From Mytilus trossulus (Eukaryota > Mollusca > Bivalvia > Mytilida > Mytilidae), in contig NC_086378.1 of assembly GCF_036588685.1 (NCBI RefSeq), positions 42,819,578-42,883,577 on the forward strand: DNA of 64,000 nucleotides. The letters are read 5' to 3'. Numbering within the stretch: position 1 is the first letter of the stretch; the number at the start of each line of letters is the position of its first letter. Made by a program: the position numbers and the translations under genes. The notes beneath the pieces are model-generated. The model saw nothing but the letters and a program-made list of their open reading frames with translations. It was not told where the DNA came from and did no database searches. Of this stretch, positions 56,501 to 64,000 are shown one piece after another.

Positions 56501-58489
56501 AAATTGCTTGCTTTTAAAAAGCTGAATCTTAAAAATAAGAATAAGTATTATGCAATCAAAGAATAAAAACAGTATTGGAATAGACTAATTGATATTATGA
56601 ATCAATTGTAAAAGTAATCAAAAAGAATTACAATGTAGGAAATCAGGTTTTTTTTGGAAGATGAGTTACTTACATATTTTCATTATTATGTAATGCATGT
56701 GTTATGTAAAAGTTCTTTCATATGTTCTTAAAAGAATATATATAAATACCACCAGTTCTTTTGCACTTTTCAGGGCCCAGGTTTATACTATGTTGACAGT
56801 GATGGACAGAGAATGACCAATCCAATCTTCTCTGTGGGATCAGGATCACTGTATGCCTATGGTGTGCTAGACAGTGGTTACAAATGGGAACTGACAGTTG
56901 ATGAGGCTATAGATCTTGGAAGGAGAGCTATTTATCATGCCACACACAGAGATGCTTACAGTGGTGGTGTCGTTAATTGTAAGTTAAACATTTGACATGT
57001 GATGTCTTCTCTAGGGGATGCCAAGATCTTTCTTTCATAAGATTTAACCTCAAAGCATGATAAGTTCCTTACTGAAATCTTCCAGCAACTAAATACGAAC
57101 AACAGCGATAAAAGAGCTTTTACTGAATGAAATTGGTTATTTAAGAAAAAGTTCATTCATGTCATGCTCTATGCTCATTTTAACATGGTTAGGCATTATA
57201 TTTGCGATATTTTACACTGAGCGTTATATATTATATAATAAAGGTTTATAAAAGTAACTTAAGTACATACTTCATAGGGATAAAATGAAAATAAAGAGAA
57301 TGTAAGCACTAAGTTTGTGTGCATGTGTCAAACATATTTTGTGCTAATTAGAACATGGCTTTGTAAACATGGCTTTGTTTACAAAGGGTAATAAGGACAT
57401 CATATTAGAATTTCTATTACTTCATAAGAATTAAACCTTTTATATATGCAGCCATCCTATCCTATTTTTTTCTATTTGACTTGCTGAACTGATTTATGAA
57501 ATACTTTAATTGTTCTAGTAATACGTATAGACATGCACAAATGAATTACTGAATTTACAGTAACACTTATTTAAGGTATTTTTGTGGTTATTGATAATAC
57601 CTGGAATAACAATAAAATAGAAAATCTTTTTTTTAATTGGCACATATTAAAGTCATAAGAAACCTCAAATAAAAAAAAATAATGCATATGTTTTTTTATA
57701 ACTCAATAGATAGTTTTCATTATAAAACTTATGTACATATACTTTTTTCTGAAGAAAATTCTTTAATTTATTCATATTTAGAAGAAGTTTACTTTATTTT
57801 AATTGCTTCCTTTCTTCCAGGAAGCAATTTCCCCTTCATATTTTCCGTATGCAAAGTGACCTCAGTGTGACCCATCTTTTAAATTTCCTGTGATCAAAAT
57901 AGGCATGGATGTCCTTAAAATAAACTATTATCTGAATTTACATGTTAAACACATGCTCAATTTCCATGCTTTATTGTTGATTTTTTGTCGATTGTTGACA
58001 AACAGGTGACAATCGTTAAACTTAGGCTTCAAAACACGAACTTTGATTACCTGCCATATTTTCTCAAGAAGAACACTGACCGATTGAAAAAAAAATTGAC
58101 GATTATACGAAATTTACATGAAAAAATGATAAATTTGTGCACTAAAGACTAAGTTTATGATGTTTGTATGCATTGGTTCAAGAATAAGATGTACAATATT
58201 TTTCACTGGTCACTTGTTTCTTGTGACTTTTAGTTAAGAAATTAAATAGATTATATTATGGAAAATTAGGAAACTTTTAGAGATGTTTTAAAACAACATC
58301 AATCTTGTATATGAGAAATGTCAGGTTGATTTCAAGGATTTTTCTTTAAAAAATTTCGACCAATAATCAAGTAAATTAAATCTCTTTCCAGTGTACCATA
58401 TGAAAGAAACAGGATGGGAGTTTATATCTCAGACAGATGTATTAGATCTACATTACAAATACCAGGAGGAAAAACAAGCCAGACGCTGA
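38383..58489 (+). CDS. Proteasome subunit beta type-5 (20S core, chymotrypsin-like site)
   Basis: PSMB5 forms one of three active beta subunits of the 20S proteasome and cleaves after hydrophobic residues. Exons: 38383-38520, 47845-47989, 48520-48631, 54382-54481, 56367-56396, 56774-56978 and 58392-58489. All junctions are GT-AG and in phase, giving 828 nt and 275 residues. A 68-residue propeptide is removed autocatalytically before the Thr in NHG|TTTLAF. Numbering from that Thr1, the catalytic partners Asp17 ([10 protein letters not shown]) and Lys33 (VKKVIEINP) and the pocket Met45 (GTMAGGAAD) are present, as are [12 protein letters not shown] and RDAYSGG. The mature part is about 207 residues, close to the family norm. 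It ends QEEKQARR. Introns up to 9.3 kb hold two antisense LINEs and several repeats. Probably essential and constitutively expressed. Confidence 0.97.
38521..39168 (+). other. PSMB5 intron 1, 5' part
   Basis: Intronic sequence with an uninterrupted G run of about 20 (38739-38757) and an A/T-rich stretch (39118-39165) that borders the LINE. No other feature. Confidence 0.5.
39169..40485 (-). CDS. LINE RNase H and C-terminal region
   Basis: It removes the RNA strand of RNA-DNA hybrids. The homologous reading begins near 40485 at [20 protein letters not shown]; the Met at 40554 is in a frameshifted lead. The RNase H acid residues are all present: [10 protein letters not shown] (Asp), [10 protein letters not shown] (Glu), [10 protein letters not shown] (Asp) and [12 protein letters not shown] (Asp), with [10 protein letters not shown] as the His loop. 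A CDC...H cysteine cluster follows ([13 protein letters not shown]). The reading ends ICESRRFD. There are no further stops, so this half is intact. Confidence 0.9.
   Translation of the reverse strand, partial: SGVSATASLEVLQVMAGVLPLDLRREEMAIRDIARLNSYSTKIPIRNKIDECKNKTTVDKFISPLGLMLQQAENMRKETNISIVDRARISISRSTSIKISTRILAYSWFLKNRTKEQEITGKNLIVNKLNTVSPSTVVAFTDGSCQSNPGPCGAGAIVIFNNKEIELKQPVSKRGSILLAELVAIKLVLDYVSRIQNKTIIEEVKIFSDSQSAIGILTLNWKIVNHRSTSHEIISLIKSIQKHHGIKINFDWTPGHADVRGNEIADKLAKEAAKEANQIQKEAHITVTKQDIKTAARILVNKKWQHRWDNSDTGRFYYNFYQTVNKKSTFDYPDHKTAKIIRNLRSRYYLKNYLNKINQNIDPKCDCGQLETVEHYLLFYDYEEARQKLIHEIYFNTGSLHIDLELLLSMEKNDNVSVSNETLMRLLGDFICESRRFD
40422..41567 (-). CDS. LINE reverse transcriptase fragment
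   Basis: Open from the truncation at about 41567 (no native start) to 40422. Motifs: [29 protein letters not shown], motif [31 protein letters not shown] and catalytic FADD in [11 protein letters not shown], then [12 protein letters not shown]. The C-terminal 30 residues or so after GLSICL are out of frame relative to the homologous LINE at 45543-46028, so the true protein continued in the next ORF. The frame loss means this copy is dead. Confidence 0.9.
   Translation of the reverse strand, partial: GSRGHLLYIFNKSLTEGRIPIQWKRANVKFLKKAGKSNYNHPSSYRPISLTSVLGKTMERIITTRVECYVESENILDIEQEGYRHFRSTTNALLNLTQSILDGFNLDNFTLAVLIDFEKAYDSVWREGLLVKLHQYGITGKTWKWIQAFLDERYSRCIVNEHEGQWCRTETGLPQGSVISPILFNIFVIDLFEKVKAGKCKFADDSTFWNTGNNLEEIRLKTQDELNTIMNWSKKWRININTNKTEYCIFSRNKKHPGTVHLVLENQPVKYNPNPKLLGVTLDEKLTFSEHINIIEKKAGKSLGILREIKGIGNIKTKFLIQVYNSIIGSIFLYASCIWQTGKEEHLKKLNAIQRKGLSICLEFLQQPVWKYYKLWQEYCH
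41568..41839. repeat. Spacer between the two intronic LINEs, bivalve repeat
   Basis: 'ttgtctgtccagctgtaagt' and 'ttggagatattgatttgata' are phrases I associate with a widespread bivalve repeat. No coding function. Confidence 0.35.
41849..42034 (-). pseudogene. LINE 2 C-terminal tail fragment
   Basis: [19 protein letters not shown] corresponds to the region after the cysteine cluster of the first LINE ([16 protein letters not shown]). It is separated from the RNase H part by about 120 bp of unrelated sequence. Confidence 0.6.
42158..42918 (-). pseudogene. LINE 2 RNase H domain
   Basis: The frame is open from the insertion junction ([18 protein letters not shown]) through [36 protein letters not shown] and [15 protein letters not shown]: the four acidic RNase H residues are kept. 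[10 protein letters not shown] is the His loop. It stops at CGTKET where another disruption follows. The first Met (42850) is internal to the domain, not the native start. Confidence 0.85.
42921..45563. mobile_element. Element J, 2.6-kb inverted-repeat element inserted in LINE 2
   Basis: The left end AGGCCTAAATTAAAATATTG then 'tttgtttgccctt...tgaccctat' matches the reverse complement of the right end (AGGCTTAAATTAAAATATTG ... TTTGCCCTT ... ACCCTAT): about 45 bp with small differences. Joining the LINE across it (KKLC | TVIIE) restores the spacing seen in the first LINE to within a residue, which fixes the boundaries. The flanks are TT and TA, so at most a 2-bp target duplication. No transposase is seen; the interior is largely a second repeat with a tandem array. 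Confidence 0.75.
43731..45190 (+). repeat. Tandem array of about 169-bp units inside element J
   Basis: It is introduced by TTATACCCCACGCAACGAGT and 'tgcagagggtataatg' and closed by 'gtggggacgtggggtatgtg'. About eight units start 'catcgcaactcctctcaaac', at 43817, 43985 and then every 168-171 bp to about 45000, with divergence rising towards the right end. ORFs such as 43705-44208 and 44060-44545 are translations of the array. Confidence 0.85.
45543..46678 (-). pseudogene. LINE 2 reverse transcriptase, broken
   Basis: 46326-46678 holds [40 protein letters not shown] and the FADD motif ([10 protein letters not shown]). 45543-46028 holds the connecting domain ([20 protein letters not shown]). 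Between them the frame is lost more than once, with internal stops. Not functional. Confidence 0.85.
46679..47844 (+). other. PSMB5 intron 1, 3' part
   Basis: 46880-47290 is a diverged end piece of repeat family B: 'gccccaactgttcatggttg' and 'cctctgcagttgtatcaggc' parallel 50850-50890. A G run lies at 47078-47089. The rest is plain intron. Confidence 0.5.
47845..47989 (+). CDS. PSMB5 exon 2
   Basis: 145 nt after acceptor ttgtag. It holds the end of the propeptide, Thr1 and Asp17. Donor gtaaat, phase 1. Confidence 0.97.
47990..48519 (+). other. PSMB5 intron 2
   Basis: 530 bp, AT-rich, no repeat or ORF recognised. Confidence 0.6.
48520..48631 (+). CDS. PSMB5 exon 3
   Basis: 112 nt after acceptor gtacag. 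It holds Lys33, Met45 and the [11 protein letters not shown] block. Donor gtaagt, phase 2. Confidence 0.97.
48990..50910 (+). repeat. Repeat family B, full-length copy in PSMB5 intron 3
   Basis: It begins 'tacgaccgcaaattttgaaa' with a GTC run, contains four or more units with 'aatctatgaaattttgacac' and 'gggccaaaaagggcccaaat', then 'gggttctttgatatgctgaa' units. It ends 'ctctgcggtcgtataaagct' plus 'ccctgcggagcatctggtt'. TACGACCGCA at the start pairs with TGCGGTCGTA near the end. No transposase is present. It is a well-known bivalve repeat in my recognition. Confidence 0.75.
51117..53168 (-). repeat. Helitron-like family, minus-strand copy in PSMB5 intron 3
   Basis: The CTAA end is at 51120-51117 and the other end, 'gagcctctttt', is near 53168; both termini of the family are recognisable in reverse. 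A TTAA-flanked element at 51639-52321 interrupts it. ORF 51240-51536 is a translation of the repeat. Confidence 0.75.
51639..52321. mobile_element. 683-bp element between TTAA duplications
   Basis: Ends AGGAGCACTAGCT and AGCTAGTGCCCCT (13-bp inverted repeats, one mismatch). TTAA lies on both sides (51635-51638, 52322-52325). Removing it and one TTAA gives 'gaccccttaaggggtaattg', matching 'gacctcttaaggagttattg' in the next unit of the host repeat (52817). TTAA is the known target of piggyBac-like transposases. No ORF inside: a MITE. Confidence 0.85.
53398..53743 (-). pseudogene. Transposase/zinc-finger-like N-terminal fragment
   Basis: On the minus strand, [20 protein letters not shown], an acidic/basic linker and [20 protein letters not shown] are read from 53743. 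The frame stops and a second frame continues with [12 protein letters not shown] and QKALHSQ. A short nuclear-type N-terminus followed by ...W...YC-x2-C resembles the start of TTF/BED-type zinc fingers found in hAT-derived ZNF862/KIAA1586-like proteins. Only about 110 residues remain, with a frameshift near 53480. It lies antisense in PSMB5 intron 3. Confidence 0.35.
53744..54381 (+). other. PSMB5 intron 3, 3' part
   Basis: Ordinary intronic sequence. ORFs 53842-54060 and 54101-54283 show no conserved motif. Confidence 0.45.
54382..54481 (+). CDS. PSMB5 exon 4
   Basis: 100 nt after acceptor cttcag. It encodes [20 protein letters not shown] and on to GMGLSM. Donor gtgagt, phase 0. Confidence 0.97.
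54812..56066 (+). repeat. Repeat family C, forward copy in PSMB5 intron 4
   Basis: It starts 'agcctgcaacttttgttgca' (a hairpin), then a GCG-rich stretch 'cggcggcggcgttagctc', followed by about 190-bp units each with 'ttgacctcattttcatggtt' and ends 'cgtgtgcactcttgtt'. ORF 54807-55025 is conserved with 61102-61425 only because the DNA repeats. Confidence 0.8.
56067..56215 (+). repeat. Short bivalve repeat tail
   Basis: 'tgttgaagaccatacattga' and 'agagttgtctcattggcact' match in plan 61665-61775 ('gttgaaggcctacggtgacc', 'gacagttgtctcattgccaa'). Probably the 3' end of a retroelement. Confidence 0.5.
56367..56396 (+). CDS. PSMB5 micro-exon 5
   Basis: Only 30 nt, encoding [10 protein letters not shown] between acceptor tttttag and donor gtcagt. 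The reading is required by the protein family. Confidence 0.95.
56397..56773 (+). other. PSMB5 intron 5
   Basis: 377 bp, AT-rich, nothing recognised. Confidence 0.6.
56774..56978 (+). CDS. PSMB5 exon 6
   Basis: 205 nt after acceptor tttcag, from [11 protein letters not shown] to [10 protein letters not shown]. Donor gtaagt, phase 1. Confidence 0.97.
56979..58391 (+). other. PSMB5 intron 6
   Basis: 1.4 kb, AT-rich, without recognised repeats or ORFs. The direct repeat 'acatggctttgt' occurs near 57354 and 57366. Confidence 0.5.
58392..58489 (+). CDS. PSMB5 exon 7
   Basis: 98 nt after acceptor tttccag. It completes the split Leu codon, then [20 protein letters not shown] and the stop TGA (58487-58489). 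Confidence 0.97.
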
Positions 58490-58639
58490 TCACAGTTGAT
58501 AATAGACATTAACATTGTAGCTTTTTGGACTGTCCATTAAATGGACCAATTGAATACATATGTGCAAACTTGAGAAGAACATTAATTGACATATATTTTG
58601 TGATGTGTATGAGTCAAAAGTGCTAAATCATCTTTGTTA

Positions 58640-58645
58640 AATAAA
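58640..58645 (+). promoter_or_regulatory. PSMB5 poly(A) signal
   Basis: AATAAA lies 150 bp after the stop codon, the first in the 3' flank, with a T-rich stretch following. Confidence 0.7.
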
Positions 58646-58879
58646 TGTTGAAACATTTTGTTCTTAAGTGTGATTTTTCTTTATGTTCAATTTAAAAAAA
58701 ACAACTTATATTCAAGCTACATTTTGTTTTGCCATCAAATCTGGTAAAATGTTCTAATAAAAACTCTATAATTTTGAAAACTAGATGAGCAGTATTCCAT
58801 TCATAAAATAATTGATCTTTTGGATGGAACTTTGAACATTAAATTATTTCAATGTTTAATCTCCTCTCAATAATAACCA

Positions 58880-60232
58880 CTAACAATAATCATCAAAATC
58901 TGTTTTATGGACCAGCATCTGAACTGCTAGACAAAACCATCAAAACTCTATATTTGACCAATAAGTTATGTTTAGATGAACCATGTCAGACCGATACGTA
59001 TACCTTCAATCATTCCATACACCAAATATAATTGATCTATTGCTTATAGTATCTGGTGAAAAGCCAAAACCATGAACACATTCATGTTGACCTTATAACC
59101 ATAAAAATGAGGTCACAGTCACATGAAACTTCTAGTCAGTCAAATATTTGCACAGTACAATCATTCCATACACCAAATATAGTGGCGTTATTGGCTATAG
59201 CAACTGAGATAAACACCACAAAAACTTAACATTGTTCAATTTGACTTCATTATCAATGATCACAGTGCCTGTTCTATCACTAATAGTATATGATAAAACA
59301 GGTAAAACCATGAACACTTCATTGACCTATGAAACATAAAAATAAGATCAAGGTCCAAAGAACTCTGCAAGACAAACACGAACACATGGTGTCACATACC
59401 AATCATACCAAATATAGTTAGCCTATTTGTTATAGCATTTGGGAAACCTTTATCATAATGAAAAAAATCATATGTCATAAAAATTAGATGAATTAGATTA
59501 GTCAGATAACCACCTGTCACCTTACAATTATTCCATACACTAAATACTGTTGATAGGTTGCTTATAGTAATTGATAGATGGGAAACTATGAAAACTTTGA
59601 TTTGACCAATTAACCATGATAATGAGGCCACATTTAAAATAATATATGTTTCGCTACCCCCTGGTCTGCCCTTTGTAAAACAGACCAGGAAGGCAGGTTA
59701 TCTTTTAATAAAAAAAATTTACTCGATGTCATAGCATGGTTTGAATTGTCCAGTCAAGTCTACTTATCAGTTGTTTGTGCTCGATTTGCATGTATTTATT
59801 TGGATTATCAATTCTGTTGTTTTAAAGCACTTTTCAACAAGAGTGGACACACTGAAATGTCTCGCCTTCTTTACTAATCATTGATATTATGTTGATAATC
59901 CTAAATATTAAGCTTTATTAAAACTGTCACATAAACTTAGCATGAACCAAGATAACTAACCATTGACCAAAGAACCATGAAAATGAGGTCAAGGTCAGAT
60001 GAACCATGCAAGCCAACAATTCTTCCATACAACAAATATAGTTGACCTATTGCTTATAGTTAAAGAAAAACAAACTAAAACACAAAATGTCAACACTCAG
60101 CAATGAACCGTGAAAAATGAGGTCAAGGTCAAATAAAACCTGCGCTCCTGACATATAGATCATAAAATATTTCCATACACCAAATATAGTTGATTTATGG
60201 CATAAAGTATTAGATAAAAACACCAAATCTCA
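58880..60232 (-). repeat. Repeat family C, partial and diverged copies
   Basis: Units with 'ccataaaaatgaggtcacag'-type phrases run from about 58900 to 59640. After a GGTCTG/CAGACC hairpin (59666-59700) a fresh end 'caacaagagtggacacactg' begins at 59837. Confidence 0.65.
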
Positions 60233-61310
60233 ACAAGAGTGCACACACTGAAATGTCTCGCCTTCTTTACTTATCATTGATATTATGTTGATAGTCCTAA
60301 AGCTTTATTGCAACTGTCACATAAACTTAACATTAACCAAGATAGCTAAACAAAGACCAATGAACCATGAAAATGAGGTCAAGGTCAGATGAACCATGCC
60401 AGGAAGACATGTACAGCTAAAAATGCTTCCATACATTAAATACAGTTGACCTATTACTTATAGTTTTAAGAAAAATAGACCAAAACACAAAAACTTAACA
60501 CTGTGCAATGAACCGTGAAATAAGGTCATGGTCAAATAAATTGTGCGGAACTGACATATAGATCATAAAATATTTCCATACACCAAATATATAGTTACTT
60601 TTGGCATATAATATCAGATAAAAAGACCAGAACTCAAAAAACTTAACTATAACCACTGAACCATGAAAATGAGGTCAAGGTCAAATGACATCTGCCCGCT
60701 AGACATGTACACCTTACAATCATTCCATGCAACAAATATAGTAGACCTATTGAATAAAGCATAAGAAAAACAGACCAAAACACAAAAACTTAACTTTAAC
60801 CACTGAACCATGAAAATGAGGTCAAGGTCAGATGACACCTGCCAGTTGGACATGTATTCCTTACAGTCCTTCCATACACCGAATATACTAGCCCTATTGC
60901 TTATAGTATCTGAGATATGGACTTGACCACGAAAACTTAACCTTGTTCACTGATCCATGAAATGAGGTCAAGGTCAAGTGAAAACTGTCTGACGGGCACG
61001 AGGACCTTGCAAGGTACGCACATACCAAATATAGTTATCCTAATACTTATAATAAGAGAGAATTCAACATTACAAAATATTTGAATTTTTTTTTCAAGTG
61101 GTCACTGAACCATGAAAATGAGGTCAAGGACATTGAACATGTGACTGACGGAAACTTCGTAACATGAGGCATCTATATACAAAGTATGAAGCATCCAGGT
61201 CTTCCAGCTTCTAAAATATAAAGGTTTTAAAAAGTTAGCTAACGCCGTAGCCGCCGCCGCCAGATCACTATCCCTATGTCTAGCTTTCTGCAACAAAAGT
61301 TGCAGGCTCA
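60233..61310 (-). repeat. Repeat family C, nearly complete minus-strand copy
   Basis: It runs from 'caacaagagtgcacacactg' (60233) to 'caacaaaagttgcaggct' (61310), the mirror of 54812-56066 with the same internal units and GCG-rich segment (61243-61260). Confidence 0.8.
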
Positions 61311-62278
61311 ACAAAAATGGAAAAAACATTTTCGGAATAAAAATAATTTTGATTCTTTTTGTGGAAAATAATATTTTGACCCGGGGGCTTATTTCTGACC
61401 CGAGGTCATGGTTGGATGAAACCATTCAAAAATCACTATATCATCTTTAAAATGCCTTTACAATAGTTCTAGTTGTAAAGGAATACATCTTTACTAGCAC
61501 TAAACTATTTTACCAGTTGATCAGTTGGCAGACATGGAATCAAACCACAATCTTGGAAAAACATATAGGTAATTGGTATTGTAAAAGCCTTTAATTCTCG
61601 TTTGAATTGTTTTACATTGTCTTATCAGGGCCTTTTATAGCTGACTATGTGGTATGGACTTTGCTCATTGTTGAAGGCCTACGGTGACCTATAGTTGTTA
61701 ATGTCTGTGTCATTTTGGTCTCTTGTGGACAGTTGTCTCATTGCCAATCATACCACTACTTCTTTTTTATATTTAATATCAGCACAGTTACATTAATACA
61801 GAATTAAGAGTCAATATATATCAACAACTTTGTTGAACTTACAATGAATGTTATGAAATTTGGATAGAAGCTTCTTCTTGATCAAGAAATAGCAGACGAA
61901 AAAAATGATTTTGAAAAAAAATTATTGTATTTCCCCAATCAGTAGACTTTGTTTTTGGCAATCAACACACATAGAGCAAACATTTCAAGGCAATGAAATC
62001 ATGGTAAATATTTACTTACTGATCGGTTCCAAAATTCACTAAAAAAGCATCTGAAACTTGATAACACCACACTAACAGTGTAGCTAATAGGACTTCTGCA
62101 TCTAAACTTCTAGTATATACATCAACTCAGCTACTTTAAATTCAATTTTTTTTTGTGCACTATTAATGCGATAGTTGAAATATAGACAATAATGTAAGAT
62201 AAAGTATGGTGAATTAAATGGAGGTATATAATATACAAGGTTATAGATATTGTAACCCGGACTGTAACCTCGTATTTG
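61311..62278. other. Intergenic; repeat tail and AT-rich sequence
   Basis: 61640-61775 is the 'gttgtctcattgccaatcat' repeat tail. A minus-strand donor-like GATCA|gtaagt lies at about 62023, downstream (on that strand) of the GC-rich motif at 62279, so a non-coding first exon is conceivable. No coding exon is seen. Confidence 0.35.
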
Positions 62279-62312
62279 TGCGCATGCGCAACCGGAACTG
62301 GGCGGAACCGGT
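62279..62312. promoter_or_regulatory. Candidate promoter: NRF-1 palindrome plus ETS sites
   Basis: TGCGCATGCGCA (62279-62290) is a perfect NRF-1-type palindrome. ACCGGAAC (62291-62298) and GGCGGAAC follow, matching ETS-family sites. This trio is usual in TATA-less promoters of housekeeping genes. It is a lone GC-rich island in AT-rich surroundings. The direction and the gene are unknown. Confidence 0.4.
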
Positions 62313-62462
62313 AATTTCTACTTTCACTTTTTGAAAAAAATCTTCTATGTGGAGATAGATTTGTGTTAATAGGACTTGAAACTTGAAACTGGTGAAAATG
62401 TATCAAATCTTGTAAAACGAGAGCTCAAAATAAGAGTGGTTTGATGTTCATGGTAATTTTTC

Positions 62463-62764
62463 ATACACCTTATCAGGGGCGAATCCAGCCATTTAAAAAA
62501 AGGGGGGATCAACTATAAGTCACCATTCCAATGCATTGATCGTTAAAAAAGGGGGGTCCAACCCCCCTGAACTCTCCCCTGGATCCGCTACTGTACCTTA
62601 TCACTATTTGTCCGCCATTACTGGATATCACACAGGTTGTAGTAAAATTTTGAAGTAAAAAAAAATATCTGAAGCCACAAAGGAAAAATGATTGTTATAG
62701 TTATATTCCTCAAAAGTTCTATGCAGTCGGGTCAGCTGGGGTTACCAATAATTAAGGTGTATTC
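62463..62764. mobile_element. Element A, second copy (empty-site reference)
   Basis: It carries 'gccattactggatatcacac' and ends 'attaaggtgtatt', as in 1133-1220 plus 4619-4686, but without the 3.4-kb Helitron-like insertion. Its own left end is interrupted by the short element at 62474. Confidence 0.65.
62474..62593. mobile_element. 120-bp hAT-like MITE
   Basis: Ends CAGGGGCGAATCCAG and CTGGATCCGCTACTG; flanks CACCTTAT and TACCTTAT (62466-62473, 62594-62601), an 8-bp target duplication with one mismatch. An 8-bp duplication and CAG-type ends fit hAT elements. The core is G/C-run rich. Confidence 0.7.
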
Positions 62765-62884
62765 AATATGATAGATAATTGCTATATATCTAGGACCTTG
62801 ATTTATCTCTTCTGTCACTTTATGATATTGGTCGAGGGTGATGTGGCATGCGATACAGATTTTGCCATGTTATATACACTTTAT

Positions 62885-64000
62885 CATATATTTCACCAGA
62901 CTTTATATATATGTCACCATACTTTATATATCTGTCACCACACTTTATATATATATGTCACCAGACTTTATATATCTGTCACCACACTTTATATATCTGT
63001 CACCACACCTTTTATATCTGTCACCACACTTTATATATCTGTCACCACACCTTTTATATCTGTCACCACATGCACATTTTATATATCCGTCACCAGACTT
63101 TATATATCTGTCACCACACTTTATATAGCTGTCACCAGACTTTATATATATATATATATGTCACCAGACTCCGTCACAACACTTTATATATCTGTCACCA
63201 CACTTAATATATATCTGTCACCACACTTAATATTCTGTCACCACACTTTATATATCTGCCACCACACTTTATATATCTGCCACCACACTTTCTATTTCTG
63301 TCACTAAATTTTCTATATCTGTCACCACACTTTATATATCTGTCACCAGACTTATATATCTGTCACCAGACTTTATATATCTGTCACCACACTTAATATA
63401 TATCTGTCACCAGACTATGTCACCACACTTTATATATCTGTCACCACACTTTGTATATCTATCACCACATTTTATATATCTGTCATTACACTTGACATAT
63501 CCATTTCCACACTTTATATATCTATCACTACTTTATATATCTGTCACCACACTTTATATATCTGCCACCACACTTTATATATCTGTCACTGAACTTTCTA
63601 TATCTGTCACCACACTTTAGATATCTGTCACCAAACTTTATATTTCTGTCACCACACTTTATATATCTGTCACCACTCTTTGTATATCTATCACCACACT
63701 TTATATATCTGTCATTACACTTGACATATCCATCACCACACTTTATATATCTATCACCAATTTAAATATCTGTCACATGACTTTATATATCTATCATCAC
63801 ACTATATATATCTATCACCATACTTTATATATCTGTCACCAAACTTCATATATCAATCAGCACACTTTATAAAACTCTTATTACACTTTATATATCTATC
63901 ACAATACTTTATATTTCTGTCACCTCACTTTATATATCTGTCACCACACTTTATATATATCTGTCATTATACTTAACATATCCAACACCACACTTTATAT
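62885..64000 (+). repeat. Minisatellite with a unit of about 21 bp, >1.1 kb, runs off the window
   Basis: More than 45 units of CTTTATATATCTGTCACCAC with small changes (ctgccacc, atcaccac, gtcaccag). The four overlapping ORFs here (62768-63620) only translate the repeat. Higher-order spacing is visible where blocks of several variant units recur, for example 63431-63500 and 63650-63740. Confidence 0.95.

Noticed and set aside
62768-63620. Four overlapping Tyr/His/Ser-rich ORFs
   Set aside because: All are frame translations of the 21-bp minisatellite.
62885-64000. CRISPR array
   Set aside because: Units are contiguous with no unique spacers, and the genome is eukaryotic.

Overview
This is an AT-rich, repeat-dense animal nuclear window, most likely from a marine mussel (Mytilus or a close bivalve). 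The reasons are: genes with GT-AG introns; a metazoan proteasome beta-5 gene; TRIM and THAP genes of the kind that are expanded in bivalves; and many interspersed repeats that I recognise as bivalve families (a known-family impression, not a search result). No bacterial or plasmid features are seen.

Four loci can be supported as genes. (1) A THAP zinc-finger first exon (13945-14292, +). (2) A single-exon TRIM-type RING/B-box/coiled-coil/beta-propeller protein (18163-20178, +). (3) A two-exon SMIM13-like small membrane protein (30677-31636, -). (4) A complete seven-exon proteasome subunit beta type-5 gene (38383-58489, +) with all active-site residues, spread over 20 kb because its introns are full of transposons. 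Broken or doubtful coding pieces are a frameshifted remnant with the Cys-rich domain seen in P2X7-tail-like proteins (23112-23489, +), a zinc-finger/transposase-like N-terminal fragment (53398-53743, -), and small unknown ORFs (2051-2281 and 24750-24977).

Retrotransposons: a 5'-truncated LINE with a long intact reverse transcriptase ORF (about 14905-17078, -) and, inside PSMB5 intron 1, two antisense LINEs of a reverse transcriptase + RNase H type (39169-41567 and 41840-46678). The second is split by a 2.6-kb element with terminal inverted repeats. Two tRNA-derived SINE copies (7290-7560 and 33863-34134) and a second, weaker SINE type (31070-31230) are present.

DNA-type elements form the rest. 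At 1133-4686 three insertions are nested like Russian dolls; the uninterrupted relative of the outermost one is at 62463-62764. A 1.6-kb element (9099-10696) has 45-bp perfect inverted ends followed by arrays of small palindromes. An 803-bp foldback (12836-13638) and a 683-bp element (51639-52321) both sit between TTAA sites. Long bivalve repeats lie at 48990-50910, 51117-53168, 54812-56066 and 58880-61310.

The most unusual signals are four tiny (41-97 bp) palindromic insertions. Three share CAGAGA-type ends and exact 7-bp target duplications; the fourth has a different sequence and a 9-bp duplication. A near-identical 575-bp tandem array (31943-33830) is followed by diverged inverted copies (34239-34994) with a hairpin and a SINE between. 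The window ends in a >1.1-kb minisatellite with a unit of about 21 bp (62885-64000).
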